Source: Verrucomicrobiaceae bacterium UBA2429
Lineage (GTDB): Bacteria > Verrucomicrobiota > Verrucomicrobiia > Verrucomicrobiales > Verrucomicrobiaceae
NCBI GenBank assembly: GCA_002343505.1
Contig: DDQZ01000104.1
Location: 1 to 17,474 of the forward strand
DNA length: 17,474 bases
Direction of reading: 5' to 3'
Under the pieces are notes generated by a model. That model searched no databases and was not told where the DNA came from. It saw only the letters and a list, made by a program, of their open reading frames with translations. How positions within the stretch are numbered: position 1 is the first letter of the stretch; each line of letters starts with the position of its first letter. The translations under genes and the position numbers were made by a program. Below, piece by piece: positions 7,214-12,480 of the stretch.

Positions 7214-7903
7214 ATGCGCCGCCTCGACCAACTGCTCTCCTCCCTCGGCTACTGCTCGCGTCGCGAAGCAGTGGCATTGGTGAAGGCGAAACGCGTTAAA
7301 CAAAACGACATCGTTTTGACCAAGGCGGATCAAAAAGTCGATCCGCACGCGATCACACTCGATGGCGAACCGCTCGAAGCACCCGATGGCCTGCTCGCGA
7401 TGCTGCACAAGCCGGTGGGATACGTCTGCACACACAACGACGGCGAAGGGCCGACGATTTACGAACTGCTGCCGGATCAATGGCTGCGCCGCAACCCGGC
7501 GGTGACGAGCGTGGGCCGTCTCGACAAGGACACGAGCGGACTGCTGCTCGTCACGGACATCGGCAGCCTTGTGCATCGGTTCACATCACCGAAAGCAGAC
7601 GTGGAAAAGGTTTATCTGGCCGAACTCGACCGCGAACTCGATCCGCAGCTCGTCGAAATCTTCGCGCGTGGTGATTTGATGCTGCGTGGCGAGGACAAAC
7701 CGTGCCTGCCTGCCAGACTGGAGATCGTTTCATCCCAAACGGCGCGCCTCACGATCACCGAAGGCCGCTATCATCAGGTGCGACGCATGTTCGCCAGCCA
7801 GGGCTGGCATGTGGAGAAGCTGCATCGCGAACGCTTCGGCCCGCATGATCTCGGTGACTTGGCGGAGGGCGAGTGGCGGCTGATTCCGGTGGACACACTT
7901 TGA
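7214..7903 (+). CDS. rsuA: 16S rRNA pseudouridine synthase RsuA
   Basis: This 229-residue enzyme isomerises uridine to pseudouridine; in E. coli RsuA the target is U516 of 16S rRNA. An N-terminal S4 RNA-binding domain (MRRLDQLLSSLGYCSRREAV, residues 1-60) precedes the catalytic domain. Key features are LHKPVGYVC near residue 65, the catalytic motif GRLDKDTSGLLLVT with Asp104, VEKVYLAEL, and the C-terminal LTITEGRYHQVRRMFASQG followed by VEKLHRERFG. The GRYHQVRRMF segment and the tail closely match RsuA rather than RluB/E/F, although substrate choice within the family needs alignment to confirm. The ATG at 7214 begins the S4 domain; a TTG at 7202 would add four residues. The gene is divergent from the zeta-like kinase and ends 29 bp before the convergent ferritin-like gene. 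Confidence 0.9.
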   Translation: MRRLDQLLSSLGYCSRREAVALVKAKRVKQNDIVLTKADQKVDPHAITLDGEPLEAPDGLLAMLHKPVGYVCTHNDGEGPTIYELLPDQWLRRNPAVTSVGRLDKDTSGLLLVTDIGSLVHRFTSPKADVEKVYLAELDRELDPQLVEIFARGDLMLRGEDKPCLPARLEIVSSQTARLTITEGRYHQVRRMFASQGWHVEKLHRERFGPHDLGDLAEGEWRLIPVDTL

Positions 7904-7932
7904 CGCAGTGTGCATTCGAAACCCCGCCCGCC

Positions 7933-8703
7933 TCACGGGTTTGTCGGAGACAAAACCTGCGCCACGCCGCCGCACTCCCGCAGCACCCGAATCCGGGAGT
8001 CCAACCGCCGCTGAAAGACAGCCCAGGCTTTCCGGGTGCGCTCGAAAAACTCGGGCAGACCGACGCCCAGAGCCTTGAGGCAATGACGGTGATCCCAGGC
8101 CACCACGGCGGCGGTGACGGCATGGACCGCCTCGAATTGGAGCCGCCAGAGCCAGCGCCCGGCAGGTGAAAAAGTCGCCAGTCTTTCAGAGAGGAACTCT
8201 CGCTGGAACTCCAGGTGGCGCGTCTCATCCTGGAGGATTTTCCGCGCCATGACGCGCACCACGGGATCGCTCACCCGCAGATAAAGCGCACCGTAGTAGA
8301 TTTCGGCCACCAGTTCCGCCGTGAGCAGCACCTGGATGGCGAACTCCAGATTCACCAGCCCGCGCAGGCGGCGGAAGACCGAGTTGGTCCACTGCTTTTC
8401 GATCAATGACCCTCCGAGATGCAGGACCACGCGCTCCAGCAGGCGCGAGTGACTCTGCTCCTCGGCGATGAACAAGTCCACCGCCCTCTGATAGCCGCGG
8501 AAGTTTACCAGCGGAGCCACCTCCCGCGCGTAGCGGCGCAGGCGCGTGCCTCCGCCGGATTCGCCAAGCTGGAAAACGGCCAGTGACGCGGCGAGCGGGA
8601 GCCGGATTTCATCAGGAAGCGTGACGGGGGCCGGGGGCAGGCGCAGGCTGTCGTTGAGGGGTGTGTTGCGGGTGAAGTGGCGGATCCAATGGCCGGTGTT
8701 CAT
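7933..8703 (-). CDS. Ferritin-like diiron protein
   Basis: This is a 256-residue soluble protein with a four-helix diiron pattern: Glu in FQLGESG (helix A), EEQSH (ExxH, helix B), Glu residues in LTAELVAEIYYG (helix C) and DETRH (ExxH, helix D). This ligand set is that of the ferritin-like superfamily, which includes rubrerythrins, MiaE-like and AurF-like oxygenases. The reaction cannot be told from sequence; a hydroxylase/oxygenase or an iron or peroxide protective role are both possible. The ATG at 8703 was chosen because upstream in-frame sequence is arginine-rich and lies over ispH. It starts 38 bp after the ispH stop and is probably the last gene of the operon beginning at 10584. That would place it under the same palindromic operators, pairing a diiron protein with an Fe-S enzyme. 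Confidence 0.8.
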   Translation of the reverse strand: MNTGHWIRHFTRNTPLNDSLRLPPAPVTLPDEIRLPLAASLAVFQLGESGGGTRLRRYAREVAPLVNFRGYQRAVDLFIAEEQSHSRLLERVVLHLGGSLIEKQWTNSVFRRLRGLVNLEFAIQVLLTAELVAEIYYGALYLRVSDPVVRVMARKILQDETRHLEFQREFLSERLATFSPAGRWLWRLQFEAVHAVTAAVVAWDHRHCLKALGVGLPEFFERTRKAWAVFQRRLDSRIRVLRECGGVAQVLSPTNP

Positions 8704-8741
8704 GGGTGTGTGCGGGTTGTGGTTTCGATGTTTGGGGGAAT

Positions 8742-9581
8742 TCAGCAGGCCAGGGTTTGCAGGCGGTCCATCACCGCGCGCACGGTCTCGTCGAGCGTGG
8801 AGGTGCCGGCGGTGACGCCGATGTTTTCCGCGCCGCGCAGCCACTCCGGCAGCAGGTCGGCAGCGGTTTCCACCAGGTGCGCGCGCACTCCGAGGCGGAG
8901 GGCTTTTTCCAAAAGCTGGCGCGTGTTGTTGCTGGCGCGTCCGCCTATGACGATGACCACCTCGCAGCGCACGCACAGGTCCTCCAATGCCTCCTGGCGC
9001 AGTTTCGTGGGGCGGCAGACGGTGTCCATGAAGCGCGCCTGCGCGCCGGGATGACGCCGCTTCACCACCTCCACCAGCGCCAGCACGCGCTCAAGCGGCT
9101 GCGTGGTTTGGGAGACGATGCCATAGCGCTCGCGAAACGGCAGCGCGGCTGCATCCGCCCCGGTCTCGATAACAAACGCGCCGGGGAAGTCGCCCGTCAG
9201 CCCGCGCACTTCGACATGATTTGCCTGGCCGATGACAACAGGGTGGCAGCCCTCGCGCACGAGCATGGCCAGGGCCTCGTGGGCCTTGCGCACCAGCGGG
9301 CAGGTGGTGTCTGTGATCAGGTGTCCGGCTTCCCGCCAATGCAGCCGGTCTTTCTCCGACGCGCCATGCGCGGTAATGACCACGCGCCGTGTGTCCGCGC
9401 GTCCTCCGTCCAGAGCACCCGGACGCGCGCCAAGGGAGCGCATATGACGGTCCACGACCGGGTTGTGAACGAGCTGTCCGAGCAGGGTGACCGGCTCGCG
9501 CATGGCGGCGTCATGCGCGGCACGGAGTGCGTCGCGGACTCCGAAACACATGCCGTGATGGGTGGCGAGGTGGATTTTCAT
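8742..9581 (-). CDS. ispH: 4-hydroxy-3-methylbut-2-enyl diphosphate reductase (IspH/LytB)
   Basis: This is a 279-residue [4Fe-4S] enzyme of the last step of the MEP isoprenoid pathway, converting HMBPP to IPP and DMAPP. The three cluster cysteines are present: GMCFGVRDA (C12), DTTCP (C94) and DTVCRPT (C189). Substrate-binding positions are also present: His39 in LVHNPVV, His72 in TAHG, His122 and Glu124 in NHVEV, SQTT near 157, SNNTRQL, and the C-terminal GVTAGTSTLDETV. Most relatives read HPEV where this one reads HVEV. At 279 residues it is somewhat shorter than E. coli IspH. The ATG at 9581 places the first Cys at the normal position. A palindrome at 9599-9613 lies 17 bp upstream, between it and the regulator gene. 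It may be the only ispH of the cell or a specialised second copy; the genome is needed to decide. Confidence 0.9.
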   Translation of the reverse strand: MKIHLATHHGMCFGVRDALRAAHDAAMREPVTLLGQLVHNPVVDRHMRSLGARPGALDGGRADTRRVVITAHGASEKDRLHWREAGHLITDTTCPLVRKAHEALAMLVREGCHPVVIGQANHVEVRGLTGDFPGAFVIETGADAAALPFRERYGIVSQTTQPLERVLALVEVVKRRHPGAQARFMDTVCRPTKLRQEALEDLCVRCEVVIVIGGRASNNTRQLLEKALRLGVRAHLVETAADLLPEWLRGAENIGVTAGTSTLDETVRAVMDRLQTLAC

Positions 9582-9598
9582 GAGTGTGTGGGTTTGTG

Positions 9599-9613
9599 CT
9601 TTGTGATACAAAG
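9599..9613. promoter_or_regulatory. Palindromic operator upstream of ispH (site 1)
   Basis: CTTTGT-GAT-ACAAAG is a perfect 6-bp inverted repeat with a 3-bp spacer. The right arm continues as ACAAAGTAAA, the exact complement of the left arm (TTTACTTTGT) of site 2. The site lies between the regulator stop (9635) and the ispH ATG (9581). It is in one of the few AT-rich patches here and shares its core with two sites near 10600. It is inferred to be a binding site of the winged-helix protein encoded just upstream. Confidence 0.68.
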
Positions 9614-9634
9614 TAAATAGGCGCAAAAATGAGA

Positions 9635-9937
9635 TCAATCCGGCCGCAGGGTTTTCACGATGCTCTCCAGCACGTCGAGATACTCCTCAAAAGCGAGCTT
9701 TCCCGCGGCGGTGAGATGATAGGTCGTGCGCGGGCGCGATCCCGTGCCGTCCTTTTTCTCCTCCGTGTATCCGGCGGCGGCCAGGGTGCGCAGGTGGGTG
9801 ATGAGATTGCCGTCACTCATGCCCAGCTCTTGCTTCAAATCCTGAAACGACCACCCCGCCCTGCCCGCCAGCAGGGTCATGATGGAAAGACGCCCCTTTT
9901 CGTGGATCGTCTTGTCGAGCTGGTCGAAGTCAATCAT
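9635..9937 (-). CDS. Small winged-helix transcriptional regulator
   Basis: This is a 100-residue single-domain regulator. It shows a winged helix: RLSIMTLLAGRAGWSFQDLKQELGMSDGNLITHLRTLAAAGY, in which the recognition helix is SDGNLITHLRTL. The wing follows (TEEKKDGTGSRPRTTYHLTAAG), then a short C-terminal dimerisation helix. This matches the small MarR/ArsR-like winged-helix group (PF13601, HTH_34) that binds palindromic DNA as a dimer. No metal- or ligand-binding residues are obvious, so the signal is unknown. The start overlaps the stop of the membrane-protein gene as ATGA, indicating translational coupling, and the gene stops 53 bp before ispH. Three palindromes with a common core flank its operon, so autoregulation is likely. 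The paired membrane protein may act as its sensor or partner. Confidence 0.85.
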   Translation of the reverse strand: MIDFDQLDKTIHEKGRLSIMTLLAGRAGWSFQDLKQELGMSDGNLITHLRTLAAAGYTEEKKDGTGSRPRTTYHLTAAGKLAFEEYLDVLESIVKTLRPD

Positions 9938-10584
9938 GCGCCTGTTCGCCCCTCGCTGCCGCGCCGCGCAAAAACAGCCGCCGCGTAAATCAAATGCAGC
10001 AGGCCGAAGGTCAGACCCATGATGACGGCGGCCGGGCCTTCGTCCGAGGGCAGCAGGCGGATGTCATCCCTGACCGCCCAGATGAGAAAAAGCGCCAGCC
10101 CGGCGGTTAGAAACGCCCAACCCAGGCGGATCAGCGAACGGGGAGAAAAGCCCGCCGTTGCCAGGAGAGCCAGACCGTGGCAGACGACCCAGACGAGCGC
10201 GCCCAGGGTGAGATTGTGCAGCCGCAGCATAAGCCCCAGGCCCAGCACACCACCCGCGAGCAAGGGCGGGCACAAGGCGCGCAAGGCGGCGCGCATGCCA
10301 TCCGAAACAAAAGGCTGCCCGCGCCGCCGCGCCTCGCGGCTGAGAAGAGCGAAGTTCAGCACCGAGGTGACCATCAGCACGGCCAGCCATTGCGCGGCGA
10401 AGGAGCATGGGTCGGCCGGAGCCAGATCGCGAAACGCGCGCGCCGCCTGCCAGCCGGAAAGTGCCAATGCGAGCAAGCCGCCAGCAAGCGCGGCTGGAGC
10501 TGAAATGGCGCGGTAGATGTGCGCCTTTTCCATCAGCGAGCGAATCACACGAAGGTGCTCCAGGGCGTCAGTCTGCGGGTTCAT
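9934..10584 (-). CDS. Six-helix integral membrane protein paired with the regulator
   Basis: This is a 216-residue membrane protein I do not recognise by family. A short cytoplasmic N-terminus (MNPQTDALEHLRVIRSLMEKA) is followed by about six hydrophobic segments: APAALAGGLLALALSGW, AQWLAVLMVTSVLNFALL, PPLLAGGVLGLGLML, LGALVWVVCHGLALLAT, WAFLTAGLALFLIWAV and AVIMGLTFGLLHLIYAAAVF. There is no transporter or enzyme motif. The 3' end overlaps the regulator gene by ATGA, so the two are made together; genes in this arrangement often encode a membrane partner of the regulator. The ATG at 10584 lies only 4 nt from a palindrome (10589-10611), leaving no room for a normal Shine-Dalgarno. Either translation is leaderless or weak, or the true start lies slightly downstream. 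Confidence 0.8.
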   Translation of the reverse strand: MNPQTDALEHLRVIRSLMEKAHIYRAISAPAALAGGLLALALSGWQAARAFRDLAPADPCSFAAQWLAVLMVTSVLNFALLSREARRRGQPFVSDGMRAALRALCPPLLAGGVLGLGLMLRLHNLTLGALVWVVCHGLALLATAGFSPRSLIRLGWAFLTAGLALFLIWAVRDDIRLLPSDEGPAAVIMGLTFGLLHLIYAAAVFARRGSEGRTGA

Positions 10585-10588
10585 GCGT

Positions 10589-10611
10589 TTTACTTTGTGA
10601 CAAAAAGTAAA
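10589..10611. promoter_or_regulatory. Palindromic operator at the start of the membrane protein-regulator operon (site 2)
   Basis: TTTACTTTGT-GAC-AAAAAGTAAA consists of two 10-bp arms with one mismatch, separated by a 3-bp spacer. It carries the same CTTTGT-GAN core as sites 1 and 3 and ends 4 bp from the ATG at 10584. Binding here would block transcription or translation initiation of the operon, so autoregulation by the winged-helix protein is inferred. Confidence 0.7.
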
Positions 10612-10617
10612 GCGCGC

Positions 10618-10650
10618 AACAAATAACTTTGTGAAACAAAGTTATTTGTT
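10618..10650. promoter_or_regulatory. 33-bp perfect palindrome, operator (site 3)
   Basis: The arms AACAAATAACTTTGT (10618-10632) and ACAAAGTTATTTGTT (10636-10650) are perfect reverse complements of 15 bp around the spacer GAA. It shares the CTTTGT-GAN-ACAAAG core with sites 1 and 2. Its centre is 34 bp from the centre of site 2, a little over three helical turns, which would allow two dimers to bind the same face of the DNA. It could also form an AT-rich hairpin, but the recurrence of the core favours an operator. Confidence 0.72.
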
Positions 10651-10680
10651 CGCTCCCCGGACAGGATTTCACTCAGCCGG

Positions 10681-10869
10681 TCATTGCCAGGGCATTCTTC
10701 CTGACGGGACTCTGCCGTGCGGCGGGAGATCCAGCTCCAATTGAATCTCCCCCTGTGTCACATCGCGGAGGTCGCGGCGCCTGACGAGTGCCGGACCGGG
10801 ATCGGCCTGAATCAGTTGACGTAGTTGGATCAACATCTGCGGAATCTTCGGGCCTTTTCGAGTGTTCAT
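10681..10869 (-). CDS. Possible small protein, unknown function
   Basis: This is a 62-residue open frame with start ATG at 10869, preceded by AAAGGG about 5 bp upstream, one of the better ribosome binding sites in the window. The sequence is charged and Leu/Gln-rich in the first half (PKIPQMLIQLRQLIQ, then VRRRDLRDV) and then EIQLELDLP; no domain is recognised. A TATAAT hexamer lies about 27 bp upstream of the start on this strand. The gene lies in an otherwise gene-free stretch of about 310 bp (10651-10966). An overlapping open frame exists on the same strand (10673-10906), so coding is not certain. Comparative data would decide. Confidence 0.38.
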   Translation of the reverse strand: MNTRKGPKIPQMLIQLRQLIQADPGPALVRRRDLRDVTQGEIQLELDLPPHGRVPSGRMPWQ

Positions 10870-10895
10870 GAGAACCCTTTAATAAGGCCGCTCGA

Positions 10896-10903
10896 ATTAT
10901 AAT
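10896..10903. promoter_or_regulatory. Possible -10 element (ATTATAAT), usable on both strands
   Basis: This self-complementary octamer gives TATAAT on either strand in GC-rich surroundings. On the minus strand it would place a transcript start about 20 bp before the small gene's ATG at 10869. On the plus strand it lies about 65 bp before the membrane-protein ATG at 10967. No convincing -35 box was seen for either. Confidence 0.33.
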
Positions 10904-10966
10904 CAATCGAACAGTTTCATTTTCCTCCGCTGTTGTGCTTTCTCAAAGCCGGCTCATGATGATGGC

Positions 10967-11278
10967 ATGCCGATTTATGTTCTTCGCGATGGAGAAGCGC
11001 CGAAGCCTGCGGGTTGGGCGGCTTATTTGCGCGCTGCCGCCATGATCCTGCTCATCGTCGCGCTGGCGGCGGTTGTCATTTTTGTCGGACTTGCCGTCGC
11101 GCTGATTGCGGTCGCTGTCTCGGCTGTGGCGGCGCTGGTTTACGCGGTGCGCCCCCGCCTTGCGGGCGGATCAAAGCCGCGCTCAGCGCCGGTGGAGCCT
11201 CAGACTGCCGCAAGCACCCAGCCTGCCGGGGGGGAGGCGAGGGTGATCGAGGTGGACGAGATCATCGTCCGCCGTTGA
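10967..11278 (+). CDS. Small membrane protein, unknown function
   Basis: This is a 103-residue protein. A short polar N-terminus (MPIYVLRDGEAPKPAGW) precedes a long hydrophobic region with two closely spaced membrane segments (MILLIVALAAVVIFVGLAVA and LIAVAVSAVAALVYAV). A disordered Ser/Pro/Ala/Gln-rich linker follows, and the end is acidic (EARVIEVDEIIVRR). I recognise no family. The ordered tail after a flexible linker may be a docking peptide; this is speculation. The start was chosen as the only ATG that keeps the short soluble head. It is the first of a run of plus-strand genes reaching 13374, 54 bp before the next. Confidence 0.65.
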   Translation: MPIYVLRDGEAPKPAGWAAYLRAAAMILLIVALAAVVIFVGLAVALIAVAVSAVAALVYAVRPRLAGGSKPRSAPVEPQTAASTQPAGGEARVIEVDEIIVRR

Positions 11279-11331
11279 TGAGCGGAAATTTCCATCTTGC
11301 CATCCCCGCCGGCTTCCCTTGAATCATTGCC

Positions 11332-11826
11332 GTGCCCATCCAGCCTTCCAATCCCCGCGTGCTCATGCAGCAGCTCGACTCCGGCCGCATCAGCCATGAG
11401 GAGTTCCGCCAGGCCATGAGCGAGCACGCGCGGGAAATCATCGTCGAGATGGAGGAGGACCGCGCCAACCCTGCGGTGGCCTTTCTGGAGCAGATGCTCA
11501 GCCGGCGCGCGGCCGCCAGGCTTTTGAAAAAGAATGAGGAGTCCGTGATTCGCGAGGTGCTCGCGGCTCTGGCGGAGGTGGAGGATTTCCCGCCCGGCCG
11601 GTGGCTGTGGAACGCGGCGCATCCGCACATCCCGCTGCACGCCTTCTTCCGCACACGGCGGGAGCCGGTCTTCCGCATCACTCAGATGGAGGCGATGCCG
11701 CAGGTGGTGAGCGTGACGCTGGAGCATGGCCCGGCGGACAAGAGTCTCGTGGCGCGGGAGGAGTTCCGACTGCGGCGCGACCGGCGCGGAAGGCTGTGCG
11801 TGGAGCACAGGCGGCGGCTGGCGTAA
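11332..11826 (+). CDS. Unknown protein, helical N-terminus
   Basis: This 164-residue protein belongs to no family I recognise. The first part is helical and charged (GRISHEEFRQAMSEHAREII, then NPAVAFLEQMLSRRAAARLLKKNEESVIREVLAALAEV). The second half is likely beta-rich (PVFRITQMEAMPQVVSVTLEH, then EEFRLRRDRRGRLCVEHRRRL) with an aromatic/Pro segment between (PPGRWLWNAAHPHIPLHAFF). There is no signal peptide, membrane segment or metal motif. The start is GTG at 11332 or ATG at 11365; neither has a clear ribosome binding site. Codon usage fits its neighbours. A long opposing open frame across this region is judged a shadow. Confidence 0.7.
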   Translation: MPIQPSNPRVLMQQLDSGRISHEEFRQAMSEHAREIIVEMEEDRANPAVAFLEQMLSRRAAARLLKKNEESVIREVLAALAEVEDFPPGRWLWNAAHPHIPLHAFFRTRREPVFRITQMEAMPQVVSVTLEHGPADKSLVAREEFRLRRDRRGRLCVEHRRRLA

Positions 11827-11889
11827 GGGCAGCGGATGCTGTGAAAAAAGCCTGCTAAGAAGCCAGGCGGGCGCGCGTCTTGTCAGGGC

Positions 11890-12384
11890 ATGAAAAAACT
11901 GGCCATCCTCCTCTCCCTGTCGCTCTCCACCCTCGCCCCCGCCGCCACGACCGTGACGCTCGAAGGCGTGCATAACTGCTGCCGGAGCTGCGCCAACGGC
12001 ATTGTCAAAGCCGCCGCCGGCATCAAGGACGTGGAGGTCACCGCCGAAGGCAGCACCGTCACCATCACCGCCAAGACGAAGACGAGCGCGAAGAAAGCGG
12101 TCGAGGCCATCATGGAGGCCGGTTACTTCGGCAAGAGCAGCGAGGAATCCTTCGCTTCCGCGCCCAAGGCCGACAAGACCCTCAAAGAGGCCACCGTCAC
12201 CGGCGTGCATCTTTGCTGCCAGAAATGCGTGGACGCCATGAGCAAGGCTGTGAAAGCCGTGTCCGGCGTGCAGGAGGCTGAGATCGCCAACAAGGCCACC
12301 TCTTTCACCGTCAAGGGCGAGTTCTCCTCGCAGGCGCTCCTCGCCGCCATGAACCAGGCAGGCTTCCACGGCACGATCAAATAA
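11890..12384 (+). CDS. Secreted protein with two heavy-metal-associated (HMA) domains, CCxxC type
   Basis: This 164-residue exported protein has signal peptide MKKLAILLSLSLSTLAPAA and then two HMA-like domains in tandem. The metal loops read GVHNCCRSC (Cys 30, 31, 34) and GVHLCCQKC (Cys 109, 110, 113) in place of the usual GMTCxxC. Each is followed by the normal helix (IVKAAAGIKDVEV and MSKAVKAVSGVQEAEI), a beta strand (STVTITAKT and TSFTVKGEF) and a second helix leading to AGYFG and AGFHG. HMA domains bind Cu(I), Zn or other soft metals. The extra Cys and His in both loops, and secretion instead of attachment to a P-type ATPase, are unusual and suggest a periplasmic metal carrier or buffer; no pump gene is adjacent. 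A strong terminator follows the stop codon. Confidence 0.87.
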   Translation: MKKLAILLSLSLSTLAPAATTVTLEGVHNCCRSCANGIVKAAAGIKDVEVTAEGSTVTITAKTKTSAKKAVEAIMEAGYFGKSSEESFASAPKADKTLKEATVTGVHLCCQKCVDAMSKAVKAVSGVQEAEIANKATSFTVKGEFSSQALLAAMNQAGFHGTIK

Positions 12385-12413
12385 CCCCGCCGGCCTGCGG
12401 CCAAATCCCCACG

Positions 12414-12451
12414 AGGCGGGCGCCGGCAGCCGGGCCTGCCTCTTTATTTTT
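12414..12451 (+). terminator. Rho-independent terminator after the HMA gene
   Basis: A GC-rich hairpin (12414-12441) pairs AGGCGGGC with GCCTGCC-type sequence plus an inner CCGG/CCGG stem, with one bulged G and a 3-base loop (CAG). That is about 12 base pairs, with one G-U pair. It is followed by CTTTATTTTT. It begins 29 bp after the HMA stop and ends 29 bp before the prolyl isomerase ATG, so the two plus-strand genes are probably separate transcription units. Confidence 0.72.
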
Positions 12452-12480
12452 CCCCCAACCCCATCCTGCGCGCGCACCTC

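Noticed and set aside
8706..9620. A 304-codon open frame on the plus strand
   Set aside because: It is antisense to ispH, which has all three cluster cysteines and the substrate-binding residues.
10618..10650. The long palindrome as a transcription terminator
   Set aside because: The stem is AT-rich and the same core recurs at two other sites in operator-like positions. A terminator role is not excluded but is the weaker reading.
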